A stretch of DNA of 21,231 nucleotides from a virus (IMGVR_UViG_3300020408_000053:1-21231); one strand, 5' to 3'; positions 1 through 5,629 are shown, numbered from the stretch's first letter. Numbers and translations: made by a program. The notes: a model not told the origin generated them from the sequence alone.

Positions 1-1
1 C

Positions 2-346
2 GACCCCGCGATCATCTCCCCCGATGTTGTCGCGCTGTGCAATGAGCACGCCGACGGATGGACCGGCTACACCCACCAATGGCGTCAGCCCTTCGCGCAA
101 TGGTGCCGGGGCACGTTTCAGGCAAGCTGCGACGGGTTCGCCGATTATCTCGCGGCATCGGATGCCGGATGGCGAACCTTTGCAGTCGTTCCGAAAAATG
201 GCGAGGCCTTCAGCGGTAAGCAATGCCCGGCCACCCTTGATGGCTCGGCTGTCACCTGCCGGACGTGTTCCCTGTGTGATGGCGCGAAGGCAGACATCTG
301 GGTTAAGGCCCACGGGGCCGGGGCGAAGCACTTCGCCACCGTGTGA
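2..346 (+). CDS. DUF7227-like phage protein, C-terminal part (5' end outside window)
   Basis: The frame is open from the first bases and ends in TGA at 344-346, giving 114 residues of a protein that begins upstream. It contains a GYTHQWR segment, a WRTFAVVP segment and a cysteine cluster (TCRTCSLCDGA) about 28 residues from the end, before a VKAHG motif. From memory this pattern (GYTH, then TxCxxCxLC, then AHG) is the C-terminal half of DUF7227 proteins, common in phages and of unknown biochemical role. The spaced cysteines suggest metal binding, which is inference. The overlapping frame starting at 24 runs through this gene and lacks these features, so I treat it as a shadow. A repeat element follows the stop. 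Confidence 0.72.
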   Translation, partial: DPAIISPDVVALCNEHADGWTGYTHQWRQPFAQWCRGTFQASCDGFADYLAASDAGWRTFAVVPKNGEAFSGKQCPATLDGSAVTCRTCSLCDGAKADIWVKAHGAGAKHFATV

Positions 347-365
347 CAATCGAGCCAGTGGACTC

Positions 366-432
366 AAAAAGGCCTGGCTTATCTTTTTCAGGCCTTATCC
401 TTTGGAGGTCAATCAGTCGGCCTTCTCAACCG
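366..432 (+). repeat. AGGCCT hairpin element, copy A
   Basis: A perfect 8-bp inverted repeat, AAGGCCTG (369-376) with CAGGCCTT (389-396), encloses a T-rich 12-base loop. It is followed by ATCCTTTGGAGGTCAATCA and a pyrimidine-rich tract ending at the ATG at 433. From about 391 to 431 it matches copy B nearly base for base. GGAGG sits about 26 bases before the ATG, too far for an ordinary Shine-Dalgarno. The function is unknown; it could act as promoter, terminator or RNA element. Confidence 0.8.
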
Positions 433-624
433 ATGAAAACCTTCACCAGCGTTCAAACCTATTTCTCAGTCGCCCCCGTTGGTGGCTGCTCCATGGGTGC
501 CCTTTACGTCTCACGCGACAAAGCCGAGGCCAAAGCAGCTCTGCTCAACCGCGAATGGAACGGCGAGCGGACGTTCACAGTCAAGACCGAAACGATCGAA
601 ACATTCACAGCTCACGAGATGTGA
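433..624 (+). CDS. Small hypothetical protein (63 aa)
   Basis: I do not recognise this protein. The frame is open further upstream (to 343), but the extra sequence is repeat element A, so the ATG at 433, just after that element's pyrimidine-rich tail, is the better start. The product is short and polar, opens MKTFTSVQTYF, and has a helical middle (SRDKAEAKAALLNREW) ending in FTVKTETIETF. There is no signal peptide or membrane segment. The layout of a short beta start, helix and beta end resembles many small phage early proteins, but no function can be inferred. It is a single-gene unit between repeat A and a strong terminator at 631-665. Confidence 0.6.
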   Translation: MKTFTSVQTYFSVAPVGGCSMGALYVSRDKAEAKAALLNREWNGERTFTVKTETIETFTAHEM

Positions 625-630
625 TCACAA

Positions 631-665
631 GGGGGGCCACTCACCCCCCGGCTTTTTTCTTTTTT
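631..665 (+). terminator. Intrinsic terminator after the 63-aa gene
   Basis: GGGGGG (631-636) pairs with CCCCCC (644-649) across a 7-base loop, followed by GGC and two T runs (653-658 and 660-665) broken by one C. It starts six bases after the stop of the upstream gene and runs straight into the pyrimidine leader of the next one. Confidence 0.8.
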
Positions 666-685
666 CCTTCTCTCTGTCTCTCACC
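666..685 (+). promoter_or_regulatory. Pyrimidine-rich start leader before DUF2786 gene
   Basis: CCTTCTCTCTGTCTCTCACC lies directly against the ATG at 686. There is no purine-rich Shine-Dalgarno site in the 25 bases before the start. Nearly the same tract precedes the ATG at 4142, and shorter forms precede 3730 and 6283. It may be a ribosome-loading or S1-binding leader, or part of a promoter and transcript start. Confidence 0.5.
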
Positions 686-1450
686 ATGACCAACACCAAC
701 GCCGCCGAAATAAAGGCAAAGATCGCCAAGCTTCTCAGGATGCAAGCGAGCGCGAACGAAAACGAAGCCGCCAACGCCGCGCTCCTGGTCGAGAAGCTTT
801 GCCGCCAGCACGGCATCAGCTCCGCCGAGGTTTCGGCTGACTTCGACCCCGAAAAAGATCAGGCGATCGCGTGGGATGCCCTGGCCTATGGCAAACGCCG
901 AGACGCCGCCGAGGTGCTCCTGCTGTCCTATGTGGCTTCGTTCTTCAACGGCCAGTGCATCAGCAAATACAGAAGCGGGCGAACCCTGATCGAAGTGATG
1001 GCCACACAGGGCCGCCGCGTCGAGATCGAGCTGTATTTCGACTTTCTACTTGAGACGATGAACAGTCAGGCCGACCGCGCCAAGGCTGCAGAGGATCCCC
1101 ACAAGCGGGACCGAGGATTCAGGCAGAACTTCCGCAAGGCCTTTGTCCAGTCGATCGGCTGCCGTCTTTATGACATCCGACAGGAGCAGATGAGGAAGGA
1201 GCGCGAAGCCGAAAGCATGCCCCGGCCTGCCGGAACCTCTGCCCCTGGCCTGGTGGCACAGAAGCGGCGAAACATTGAACAGCAGGCCGTCGAGGCCCTT
1301 TGCCGGAAGCTTCACCCCCGGCTCGGTTCGGGGTCCAGCTTCACCGGGGCCAGTGGAAGCGGAAGCCAGCACGGCAGAGCAGCAGGGGCCAAGGTCGGAC
1401 TGAACCGGCAGGTTTCAACCGGTCGCACCCTCGCCCTGGCCGGGGCCTGA
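686..1450 (+). CDS. DUF2786 domain protein (254 aa)
   Basis: The first 45 residues carry the DUF2786 signature: KIAKLLRM, an N/E/A-rich helix, then ALLVEKLCRQHGIS. Such proteins usually have a second domain after it, and the section from about residue 55 to 170 (AYGKRRDAAEVLLL, IEVMATQGRRVEIELYFDFL, FRQNFRKAFVQSIGCRL) fits a DUF7168-type partner. The last 60 residues are low-complexity Gly/Ser/Ala. The molecular role of the family is not established; it is frequent in phages and mobile DNA. The ATG at 686 follows the pyrimidine leader and is preferred over the longer open frame from 479, which overlaps the previous gene. Repeat element B follows the gene. Confidence 0.85.
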   Translation: MTNTNAAEIKAKIAKLLRMQASANENEAANAALLVEKLCRQHGISSAEVSADFDPEKDQAIAWDALAYGKRRDAAEVLLLSYVASFFNGQCISKYRSGRTLIEVMATQGRRVEIELYFDFLLETMNSQADRAKAAEDPHKRDRGFRQNFRKAFVQSIGCRLYDIRQEQMRKEREAESMPRPAGTSAPGLVAQKRRNIEQQAVEALCRKLHPRLGSGSSFTGASGSGSQHGRAAGAKVGLNRQVSTGRTLALAGA

Positions 1451-1485
1451 ATTCAGGGGGTGACGGTCGGCAAGCTGTCACCCTT

Positions 1486-1548
1486 AAAAGCCTGGCCATC
1501 TTTTCTAGGCCTTATCTTTTGGAGGTCAATCAAACGGCCTTCTCACCC
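1486..1548 (+). repeat. AGGCCT hairpin element, copy B
   Basis: This copy reads AAAAGCCTGGCCATC, a T-rich loop, AGGCCTT (1507-1513), then ATCTTTTGGAGGTCAATCA and GGCCTTCTCACCC up to the GTG at 1549. The stem has one defect compared with copies A and C (AAGCCT instead of AAGGCCT). The downstream half is almost identical to copy A. Confidence 0.8.
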
Positions 1549-2340
1549 GTGACGTTCACAACCCCCGCCCACATCACCAACGCTCTCACCGATCGGATCC
1601 GCGCCCGCCTACTGAATCAGGCCTACCGCCAGGCCGAGGCCGCGCAGCAGTTCGTCGGGCAAAACAAACCACCCCGCGTCAACCTCGGCCCCCTGGTCGC
1701 TGCCCGCTACGCGACTCTCCAAGTCCTGGATTCTGCAAACATCGACTTTCGCGCCATTCAGTTGATCACCGAGGACAGCGTGAAGAACGCCACCGACCTT
1801 TTGGAGGATCGCGTGAACCGGAACATCGGCGAAGGCGAGGAGCTGATCCACGTCGATCTAACGGTGCAGCAAACCGACCTCATCACCGGCACCGTTGAGG
1901 GCAAGGGCTGGCACATAAAGGTCCAGATGATGTGGAACTACCGCTACGGCGAAAACAGCGCTAACGGCGTGCTGACCGTCTACCCACAATTCAGAGGCAC
2001 CCGCCACGGCCTGCCCATGGCTGGCAAGGCTCAGCAGAGCAAGGCAACCGCCGAGAAAGAGGCCGCCAAGGCAGAGCGCCAAGCTGCCAAGGCCGCCCGC
2101 CGCGCTGAACTCCGGGCGAAGTTCGCCAAAGCCCCCGAGCGCCTGGCCCGCTCCTGCGAAAAAGACATCGATCAATGGGGAACCAACCACCCCACCGCGC
2201 CCGAGTGGGCATTCATCCGCGACGCCGCCCGCGCCCTGACCGTTGAGCAGCTCGACGAAATGTTCAACCAAGGGGCCAGGACATCCGGCGACATCCAAGA
2301 CCGTCTAGAGCGCCAGTTCCGCGCCCTGGCCACCGCCTGA
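1549..2340 (+). CDS. Hypothetical protein with Ala-rich coiled segment (263 aa)
   Basis: I do not recognise a family. The frame extends upstream to 1300, but that part overlaps the DUF2786 gene and repeat B; the GTG at 1549 directly after the repeat's CTTCTCACCC tail mirrors the placement in copy A, so I take it as the start. Residues 1-155 look globular (IRARLLNQAYRQAEAAQQF, GKGWHIKVQMMWNYRYGE, GVLTVYPQFRG). Residues about 160-205 are a charged alanine-rich helix (EKEAAKAERQAAKAARRAEL), probably coiled coil. A short C-terminal helical part follows. The strong preference for C-ending codons matches its neighbours. Confidence 0.6.
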   Translation: MTFTTPAHITNALTDRIRARLLNQAYRQAEAAQQFVGQNKPPRVNLGPLVAARYATLQVLDSANIDFRAIQLITEDSVKNATDLLEDRVNRNIGEGEELIHVDLTVQQTDLITGTVEGKGWHIKVQMMWNYRYGENSANGVLTVYPQFRGTRHGLPMAGKAQQSKATAEKEAAKAERQAAKAARRAELRAKFAKAPERLARSCEKDIDQWGTNHPTAPEWAFIRDAARALTVEQLDEMFNQGARTSGDIQDRLERQFRALATA

Positions 2341-2348
2341 CTCGAGAC

Positions 2349-2367
2349 GGCCCCCTTTGCGGGGGCC
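2349..2367 (+). terminator. GC hairpin without T tract
   Basis: GGCCCCC (2349-2355) pairs perfectly with GGGGGCC (2361-2367) around a TTTGC loop, nine bases after the upstream stop. The sequence after it is AAGAAAACC, not T-rich, so it is at best a weak terminator and may instead stabilise the transcript end. Confidence 0.45.
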
Positions 2368-2369
2368 AA

Positions 2370-2457
2370 GAAAACCACCTAAAAAATTGGCACCCCTGAA
2401 GGCCTGGCCATCTTTTTTAGGCCTTATCTTTTAGAAGTCGGCAGGGCACTCAACCCA
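2370..2457 (+). repeat. AGGCCT hairpin element, copy C
   Basis: AAGGCCT (2399-2405) pairs with AGGCCTT (2419-2425). The loop includes CCATCTTTTTTAGG (2408-2421), which recurs exactly at 5328. Flanks on both sides (AAAACCACCT before; GTCGGCAGGGCACTCA after) match copy D, so C and D share a longer unit than A and B. About 40 further bases lie between this copy and the ATG at 2498. Confidence 0.8.
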
Positions 2458-2497
2458 CGACGCCGCCACCGCCAACCACTAAGGGAATTCTCAACCC

Positions 2498-2692
2498 ATG
2501 GCATCAACCTTCAACACTTACGCCGAGTTGGTCACCGACTCAGGCCGCCACGCTCGCACCGATTGGGACCGCTGCAGCGCGACTCAGGCAGTCGCCGCCA
2601 CCCTCCGAATCGATCCCGACGCGATCATCAGCCGCGCCACCGACACCACCGGCTCCGCCCTGGTCGGCTTCATGCCCGGAGGCCTGGCCTGA
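2498..2692 (+). CDS. Small hypothetical protein (64 aa)
   Basis: I do not recognise this protein. It opens MASTFNTYAELV, has a central CSATQAVAATLRIDPDAIISRA helix pattern and ends GSALVGFMPGGLA. The start follows AATTCTCAACCC, another form of the pyrimidine-type leader, with no Shine-Dalgarno site. Its stop TGA shares a base with the next gene's ATG (TGATG at 2690-2694), so it heads a translationally coupled chain of five small genes. Codons end mostly in C, like the rest of this region. Confidence 0.6.
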   Translation: MASTFNTYAELVTDSGRHARTDWDRCSATQAVAATLRIDPDAIISRATDTTGSALVGFMPGGLA

Positions 2693-2997
2693 TGACACCC
2701 CTACAGCGTCACATCCTCCACACCCTGGCCCCGGCACTCGACGCCGACATCCTCAAGGAGTCGCTCACCGATTGGCTCCCCTTCGACACCCTCAACCGTT
2801 TTCAGTGGTTCGGGGTCAGCCTTCGCCCCTTTCTGACTGAGCTGGTCGAGTGGCTCCCCGATGACACCCTGGCCGCCTTTGTCGAACACCTAAAGACAGA
2901 GGCAGACATTGACGACCTACCCCCGGCCCCGGCCCCTCAGGCCCCGGCTGATGACTCCGACTTAGCGGAGATGACCATCGGCGAGGGGGTGGCCTGA
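2692..2997 (+). CDS. Small acidic hypothetical protein (101 aa)
   Basis: No family recognised. The ATG at 2692 overlaps the upstream stop (TGATG); a longer open frame from 2563 would run through the previous gene and is rejected. The N-terminal two thirds alternate Leu/Trp/Phe and acidic residues with a repeated theme: LTDWLPFDTLNRF and LVEWLPDDTLAAF, possibly an internal duplication of a short helical unit. A Pro/Ala linker (APAPQAPADD) leads to a short acidic tail. It is coupled to the next gene by another TGATG overlap. Confidence 0.6.
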   Translation: MTPLQRHILHTLAPALDADILKESLTDWLPFDTLNRFQWFGVSLRPFLTELVEWLPDDTLAAFVEHLKTEADIDDLPPAPAPQAPADDSDLAEMTIGEGVA

Positions 2998-3227
2998 TGA
3001 TCGCCTCCCCTTATTCGACGTTCACAGCAGACCGGGGGCATGGCTCCCCGATTGGCTCACTGTTCACCGTTACCGAACCGGCCCGGCTGGCCTATTGGGA
3101 CCCCGCCGTCGAGTTACCGGCCACCACGTCAACCCGCCGCGCCATGGCCTGCCCCTGGTCGCCGCCATCACCCCCGGCCCCCTCTGTCGACTTATTCGCC
3201 GAGATGTTCGGAGAGGTGGCCGAATGA
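2997..3227 (+). CDS. Small hypothetical protein (76 aa)
   Basis: No family recognised. The start overlaps the upstream stop at 2995-2999 (TGATG) and the stop overlaps the next start at 3224-3227 (ATGA). The product is proline- and serine-rich in the middle (CPWSPPSPPAPS) and ends VDLFAEMFGEVAE, an amphipathic acidic tail. A similar LFAE/LFAD motif occurs at the N termini of the products at 4348 and 5376, which may be chance in such short proteins. The evidence for coding is the tight coupling and shared C-ending codon habit. Confidence 0.5.
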   Translation: MIASPYSTFTADRGHGSPIGSLFTVTEPARLAYWDPAVELPATTSTRRAMACPWSPPSPPAPSVDLFAEMFGEVAE

Positions 3228-3340
3228 TTCAGATCATCCACCGAACCCGGCCCGTGCTGCCGGGCGAAACACCACCACCGACCCCGCCGCGCTGGATCAA
3301 GTCCGGCCCGCAATTGCCAACCCTCCCCCCTCGCTTTTGA
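3224..3340 (+). CDS. Proline-rich micro-protein (38 aa)
   Basis: This short frame begins in the ATGA overlap with the previous gene and ends at TGA 3338-3340, two bases before the next ATG. The product starts MIQIIHRTRPVLPGE and then is mostly proline (PPPTPPRW, LPTLPPRF). I do not recognise it. Being slotted exactly between two genes with no spare bases is the main reason to accept it. A longer reading of the same frame from 3095 is possible but overlaps the upstream gene. Confidence 0.45.
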   Translation: MIQIIHRTRPVLPGETPPPTPPRWIKSGPQLPTLPPRF

Positions 3341-3342
3341 TC

Positions 3343-3624
3343 ATGTCTCAGGAATTCTGCAACCCCTGCCACGAACTGGCAGAACGCCATCACCAGCTTG
3401 AGTCACTCGGCCACGCCATGCACTGCGTTCGCGAGGGGTTCAGCCCTGGCGATGAATGGACGTCTACAGACCAGGCGATAGCGAATCACTGCGAGGCCTT
3501 GCGAGATGTTCAGCTTTCATTGGCCCGCGAGTTAATCGCCGCCGCCGACCGTCACGCCGAATGGCTCAAAGAACAGCGGAAGCAGGCCGCCGCCGAGGTG
3601 AACGCCGACGAGGAAACCACCTGA
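3343..3624 (+). CDS. Helical hypothetical protein (93 aa)
   Basis: No family recognised. The product starts MSQEFCNPCHELAERHHQLE and is predicted mostly helical with many His, Glu and Arg residues; the early CxxC with nearby histidines could bind a metal, which is speculative. The C terminus (WLKEQRKQAAAEVNADEETT) is charged. The ATG at 3343 lies two bases after the previous stop; the longer open frame from 3040 crosses two upstream genes and is rejected. This is the last gene of the coupled chain, and repeat element D begins inside its final codons. Confidence 0.6.
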   Translation: MSQEFCNPCHELAERHHQLESLGHAMHCVREGFSPGDEWTSTDQAIANHCEALRDVQLSLARELIAAADRHAEWLKEQRKQAAAEVNADEETT

Positions 3625-3700
3625 GAAATCGGCACAGCTAAAGGCCAGGCCATCCAAGCGAGGATATATCTTTAAGGGGTCGGAAGGGCACTCAGCCCGC
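3612..3700 (+). repeat. AGGCCT hairpin element, degenerate copy D
   Basis: The copy keeps the outer blocks of copy C (AAACCACCT, GGCAC, AAGGCC, GGCCATC, TATCTTT, GTCGG, AGGGCACTCA) but the right arm of the hairpin is replaced by CAAGCGAGGATA, so the AGGCCT stem is lost. Its left end overlaps the last codons of the 3343 gene. It leads into the CTTCTCTCACC leader of the next gene. Confidence 0.65.
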
Positions 3701-3713
3701 TTTGACCGACCCC

Positions 3714-3729
3714 CTTCTCTCACCTGACC
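3714..3729 (+). promoter_or_regulatory. Pyrimidine start leader (CTTCTCTCACC)
   Basis: CTTCTCTCACC (3714-3724) followed by TGACC meets the ATG at 3730. The same 11 bases occur exactly at 6269 and 7367. No Shine-Dalgarno site is present. Confidence 0.5.
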
Positions 3730-4086
3730 ATGACCCTCTCCCCCGCTTATCTCTCAGACGTCGCCATTTCCTACGGCGTCGACACCGAAACCCCCGAGGC
3801 CATGCAAGGCATGGACCCCTGGACCGTCACCCTCACCACTGAGCACGGCTCTGAATCCTTCCCATACTTCAGGGGCAAGGGCCATCACGGCGCAGAGCCC
3901 GAGGTGTGGGAGGTGATCCACTGCCTGGTCTCTGATGCTTCCTTCCTGGAATGCGAGCCCGAGGAGTGCAGCTACCCCGTAGGCAAGGCGATCGAAGCCA
4001 ACAATCAAAAAATGGCAGCGCTGTTCGGCTCCTATTGGGAGACCCTGCGGGCCATGGATGAAGACGAGATCCGCGCCGTTTTCTGA
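3730..4086 (+). CDS. Hypothetical phage protein (118 aa)
   Basis: The product has a beta-rich first half (PWTVTLTTEHGSESFPYF, then RGKGHHGAEP) and a helical second half containing VIHCLVSDASFLE and NQKMAALFGSYWETL. From memory this arrangement (a VTLxxxG strand, a FPYFxG/PFF turn, then DVLxCLxSDAS) recurs in uncharacterised small phage proteins, but I cannot name a family with confidence. No signal or membrane segment. It stands alone between repeat D and its leader upstream and a strong terminator at 4096-4126 downstream. Confidence 0.65.
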   Translation: MTLSPAYLSDVAISYGVDTETPEAMQGMDPWTVTLTTEHGSESFPYFRGKGHHGAEPEVWEVIHCLVSDASFLECEPEECSYPVGKAIEANNQKMAALFGSYWETLRAMDEDEIRAVF

Positions 4087-4095
4087 TCACCCCCG

Positions 4096-4126
4096 GCCCC
4101 CTCGCGGGGGGCTTTTTCTTTTTTCC
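4096..4126 (+). terminator. Intrinsic terminator
   Basis: GCCCCC (4096-4101) pairs with GGGGGC (4107-4112) over a five-base loop, followed by TTTTT, C and TTTTTT. It lies ten bases after the stop of the upstream gene and is the same design as the terminator at 631-665, including the pyrimidine leader that follows. Confidence 0.82.
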
Positions 4127-4141
4127 TTCTCTCTCTCTCTC
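4124..4141 (+). promoter_or_regulatory. Pyrimidine-rich start leader before the HTH gene
   Basis: TTCCTTCTCTCTCTCTCTC abuts the ATG at 4142 and continues the terminator T run. The block from the T runs onward resembles 653-685 closely, so terminator plus leader seems to be a repeated cassette. Confidence 0.5.
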
Positions 4142-4348
4142 ATGTCTCTCTCCTTCTCCTTTGTTGCCCTGCTGCTGCTGATCACCCTGCCCCTGGTGAT
4201 CCTCTGGCGTCTCTCACTTACCCCCGAGCAAGACCAGGCCCGCCGCATCCGTCAGGCCCGCCGCGTGCATGGCCTGAGCCAGCAACGACTGGCCGACCGC
4301 TTTGGGGTCAGCCGTTACCGCGTCCGGGTTGCTTTAGGGGTGGCCTGA
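4142..4348 (+). CDS. Predicted membrane-anchored helix-turn-helix protein (68 aa)
   Basis: Residues 5-24 form an uninterrupted hydrophobic segment (VALLLLITLPLVILW) followed by a basic stretch (ARRIRQARRVHG). Residues 44-66 read GLSQQRLADRFGVSRYRVRVAL, a helix-turn-helix with the usual Gly/Ser start, Ala-x-x-Phe-Gly-Val turn and recognition helix. The inference is an inner-membrane protein whose cytoplasmic tail contacts DNA. The ATG at 4142 follows the leader; the open frame continues upstream to 4058 through the terminator, which argues against an earlier start. Its stop overlaps the next gene's start (TGATG). Alternatively the hydrophobic segment could be a signal-like artefact of a C/T-rich start. 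Confidence 0.6.
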   Translation: MSLSFSFVALLLLITLPLVILWRLSLTPEQDQARRIRQARRVHGLSQQRLADRFGVSRYRVRVALGVA

Positions 4349-4467
4349 TGCTGAATCTGAATCTATTTGCAGAGGTGGAGATTCGCCGTTTGATGCGACG
4401 CCACAAGATCGGACGCGATCAGGCCGTTTCTCTTTATCTCCGCCAAAGAATCGAACAGCTCGATTAA
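4348..4467 (+). CDS. Basic micro-protein (39 aa)
   Basis: This frame starts in the TGATG overlap with the HTH gene and ends at TAA 4465-4467. The product opens MLNLNLFAEVEIRRLMRR and continues HKIGRDQAVSLYLRQRIEQLD, a charged helical peptide. I do not recognise a family. Tight coupling to the upstream gene suggests a shared job, perhaps as a partner of the membrane HTH protein, which is inference. Confidence 0.5.
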   Translation: MLNLNLFAEVEIRRLMRRHKIGRDQAVSLYLRQRIEQLD

Positions 4468-4498
4468 CACCAACCGAAACCCCGCTAATTAACAACTT

Positions 4499-4693
4499 AT
4501 GGACAATTTTGCTTTTCGACTTTCTAATCTGGTATCCGCCGCTGATTTAAATAAAGTTCATCTAACGCATGAAGAACAAGTTCTAATAATTCTTCTGCTT
4601 CGCAACATGGATGAACCTACATACAAAGGGCGAGTTGCTGACAGAGATTCAATTCTCGAGAAATACATGGCGACAATGAACGCCACCAATTAA
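4499..4693 (+). CDS. Small AT-rich hypothetical gene (64 aa)
   Basis: No family recognised. The product (MDNFAFRLSNLVSAADLNKV, then HEEQVLIILLLRNMDE and DSILEKYMATMNATN) is helical and soluble, with a hydrophobic stretch too short and charged to be a membrane anchor. Its DNA is much richer in A and T than the genes before it, so it may have a different history. The start lies 31 bases after the previous stop in an A-rich context (TAACAACTT) with no Shine-Dalgarno site. A hairpin with a T-rich tail follows at 4716. Confidence 0.55.
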   Translation: MDNFAFRLSNLVSAADLNKVHLTHEEQVLIILLLRNMDEPTYKGRVADRDSILEKYMATMNATN

Positions 4694-4715
4694 CAGCAAC
4701 CCGCCAAATATTCTC

Positions 4716-4749
4716 AGCCGCTGCGTTCACTCGTGGCGGCTTTGTTGTG
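4716..4749 (+). terminator. Probable terminator closing the left module
   Basis: AGCCGC (4716-4721) pairs with GCGGCT (4736-4741) across a 14-base loop and is followed by TTGTTGTG. The stem is short and the T run interrupted, so it is weaker than those at 631 and 4096. Confidence 0.5.
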
Positions 4750-5327
4750 TCCAGACGTCAGGCGATCACCTGTAAAAAGCGACAAATAGGCCCCCCTAAT
4801 CAGAGGCCTCTAGAAGCCCCTGAGAGCGCCGCTATTTGTGGAGGATAGAGCAGGTCAAAGCCTGCCTTTTCGCTTGCCTGAGAAGCACACAGGAACCGCT
4901 GAGAATCAATCAGAACAGGGCGAAACAGGGGCCGCGCTCGCCAGCTCTGGGCCGTGGTCAAAAGACCGAGTGCCTTGTGACAATTGCAACATTGTCTACC
5001 AAAAGGCCAGGCCTTCTGAGCTGTAGCCCTTCACTTCTAGAAGGGGATCAGGCCCCCGGATCCATTGCGCCGCAATGCTCCCGACCCCTTCCAATTAATC
5101 CCCTCTACTGACGCGGCAGGCCTGCCCCCTGATCCCGTCCGACGGACCAGAGCAGGTCGAACTTGTCAAGCCTAAAAGCTACAAATCGGAGTATAAAAAA
5201 ATACCCCCACCCAGGGGGGAGCCGGTCCAGGTTCTTGAGAATGCTTCTCAACAAGGTACTCCAAAATTAGAAATTTTCAATTTTTCGAGGATTTGGGTTT
5301 TTGATCCCAGCGGCCCCGCTTGCGTGT
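4750..5327. other. Gene-free, palindrome-rich control region (candidate origin)
   Basis: No convincing gene lies here; the two overlapping frames at 4836-5111 are low-complexity and lack start signals. I count ten inverted repeats: ACAAATAG/CTATTTGT (4782, 4832), AGAGGCCTCT (4802-4811), GACAAT/ATTGTC (4979-4996), AAGGCC-A-GGCCTT (5003-5015), CTTCTAGAAG (5034-5043), ATTGCG-C-CGCAAT (5064-5076), GGCAGGCCTGCC (5115-5126), GTCCG-A-CGGAC (5137-5147), CCCCC/GGGGG (5204-5218), TTGAGAA-TGC-TTCTCAA (5235-5251). An AT-rich stretch follows at 5263-5285. A replication origin, operator cluster or structured RNA are all possible. Confidence 0.6.
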
Positions 5328-5375
5328 CCATCTTTTTTAGGATGAAGTGGAGCAAGGCCACTATTCACCCCTCTC
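5328..5375 (+). repeat. AGGCCT element, partial copy E, and leader
   Basis: CCATCTTTTTTAGG (5328-5341) is identical to 14 bases of copy C, but the AGGCCT arms are missing (GTGTCC before, ATGAAG after). It is followed by a tract ending CACCCCTCTC against the ATG at 5376, the same element-then-leader order as copies A and B. Confidence 0.55.
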
Positions 5376-5624
5376 ATGGAGCACAACCCACTAATCCTGA
5401 ACCTGTTTGCAGATTTGATTGCCGTCGAAGCTCACAGGTTAGACGTTCCAATACAGCCCATCGACGTTGCTGAGGCTTGTTACGAGAAGCTGTTTGAGGT
5501 CATCGCGCAGGAGGCTTACGAGGTCGTGCTGGATATCCAAGAAGCCCGTGACTCACTGCCGCCTTGGGAGAATCCGACAGGCGATGTACCTGAGATAAGC
5601 GAGCTAGCAGGAAGCTGCAGATGA
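5376..5624 (+). CDS. Small acidic hypothetical protein (82 aa)
   Basis: No family recognised. The product opens MEHNPLILNLFADLIAVEAH and has a predicted helical core (VAEACYEKLFEVIAQEAYEVVLD) and an acidic, proline-containing tail. The N-terminal LNLFAD recalls LNLFAE in the micro-protein at 4348, but the rest does not match. It follows partial repeat E and a pyrimidine leader with no Shine-Dalgarno site, and ends just before a GC hairpin at 5630. It appears to be a one-gene unit. Confidence 0.6.
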   Translation: MEHNPLILNLFADLIAVEAHRLDVPIQPIDVAEACYEKLFEVIAQEAYEVVLDIQEARDSLPPWENPTGDVPEISELAGSCR

Positions 5625-5629
5625 CCCAG

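Noticed and set aside
24-689. A 221-codon open frame at the left end
   Set aside because: It runs through the DUF7227-like gene, repeat A, the 433 gene and a terminator in another phase, with no domain-like sequence.
1858-2298. A 146-codon frame on the minus strand, and others like it opposite 3754-4090 and 19247-19828
   Set aside because: Shadows of GC-rich or well-supported + strand genes; no ribosome sites and no recognisable motifs.
4836-5111. Two overlapping open frames (91 and 62 codons) in the palindromic region
   Set aside because: Low-complexity translation, no leader or ribosome site, different frames equally open, and dense palindromes explain the sequence better.
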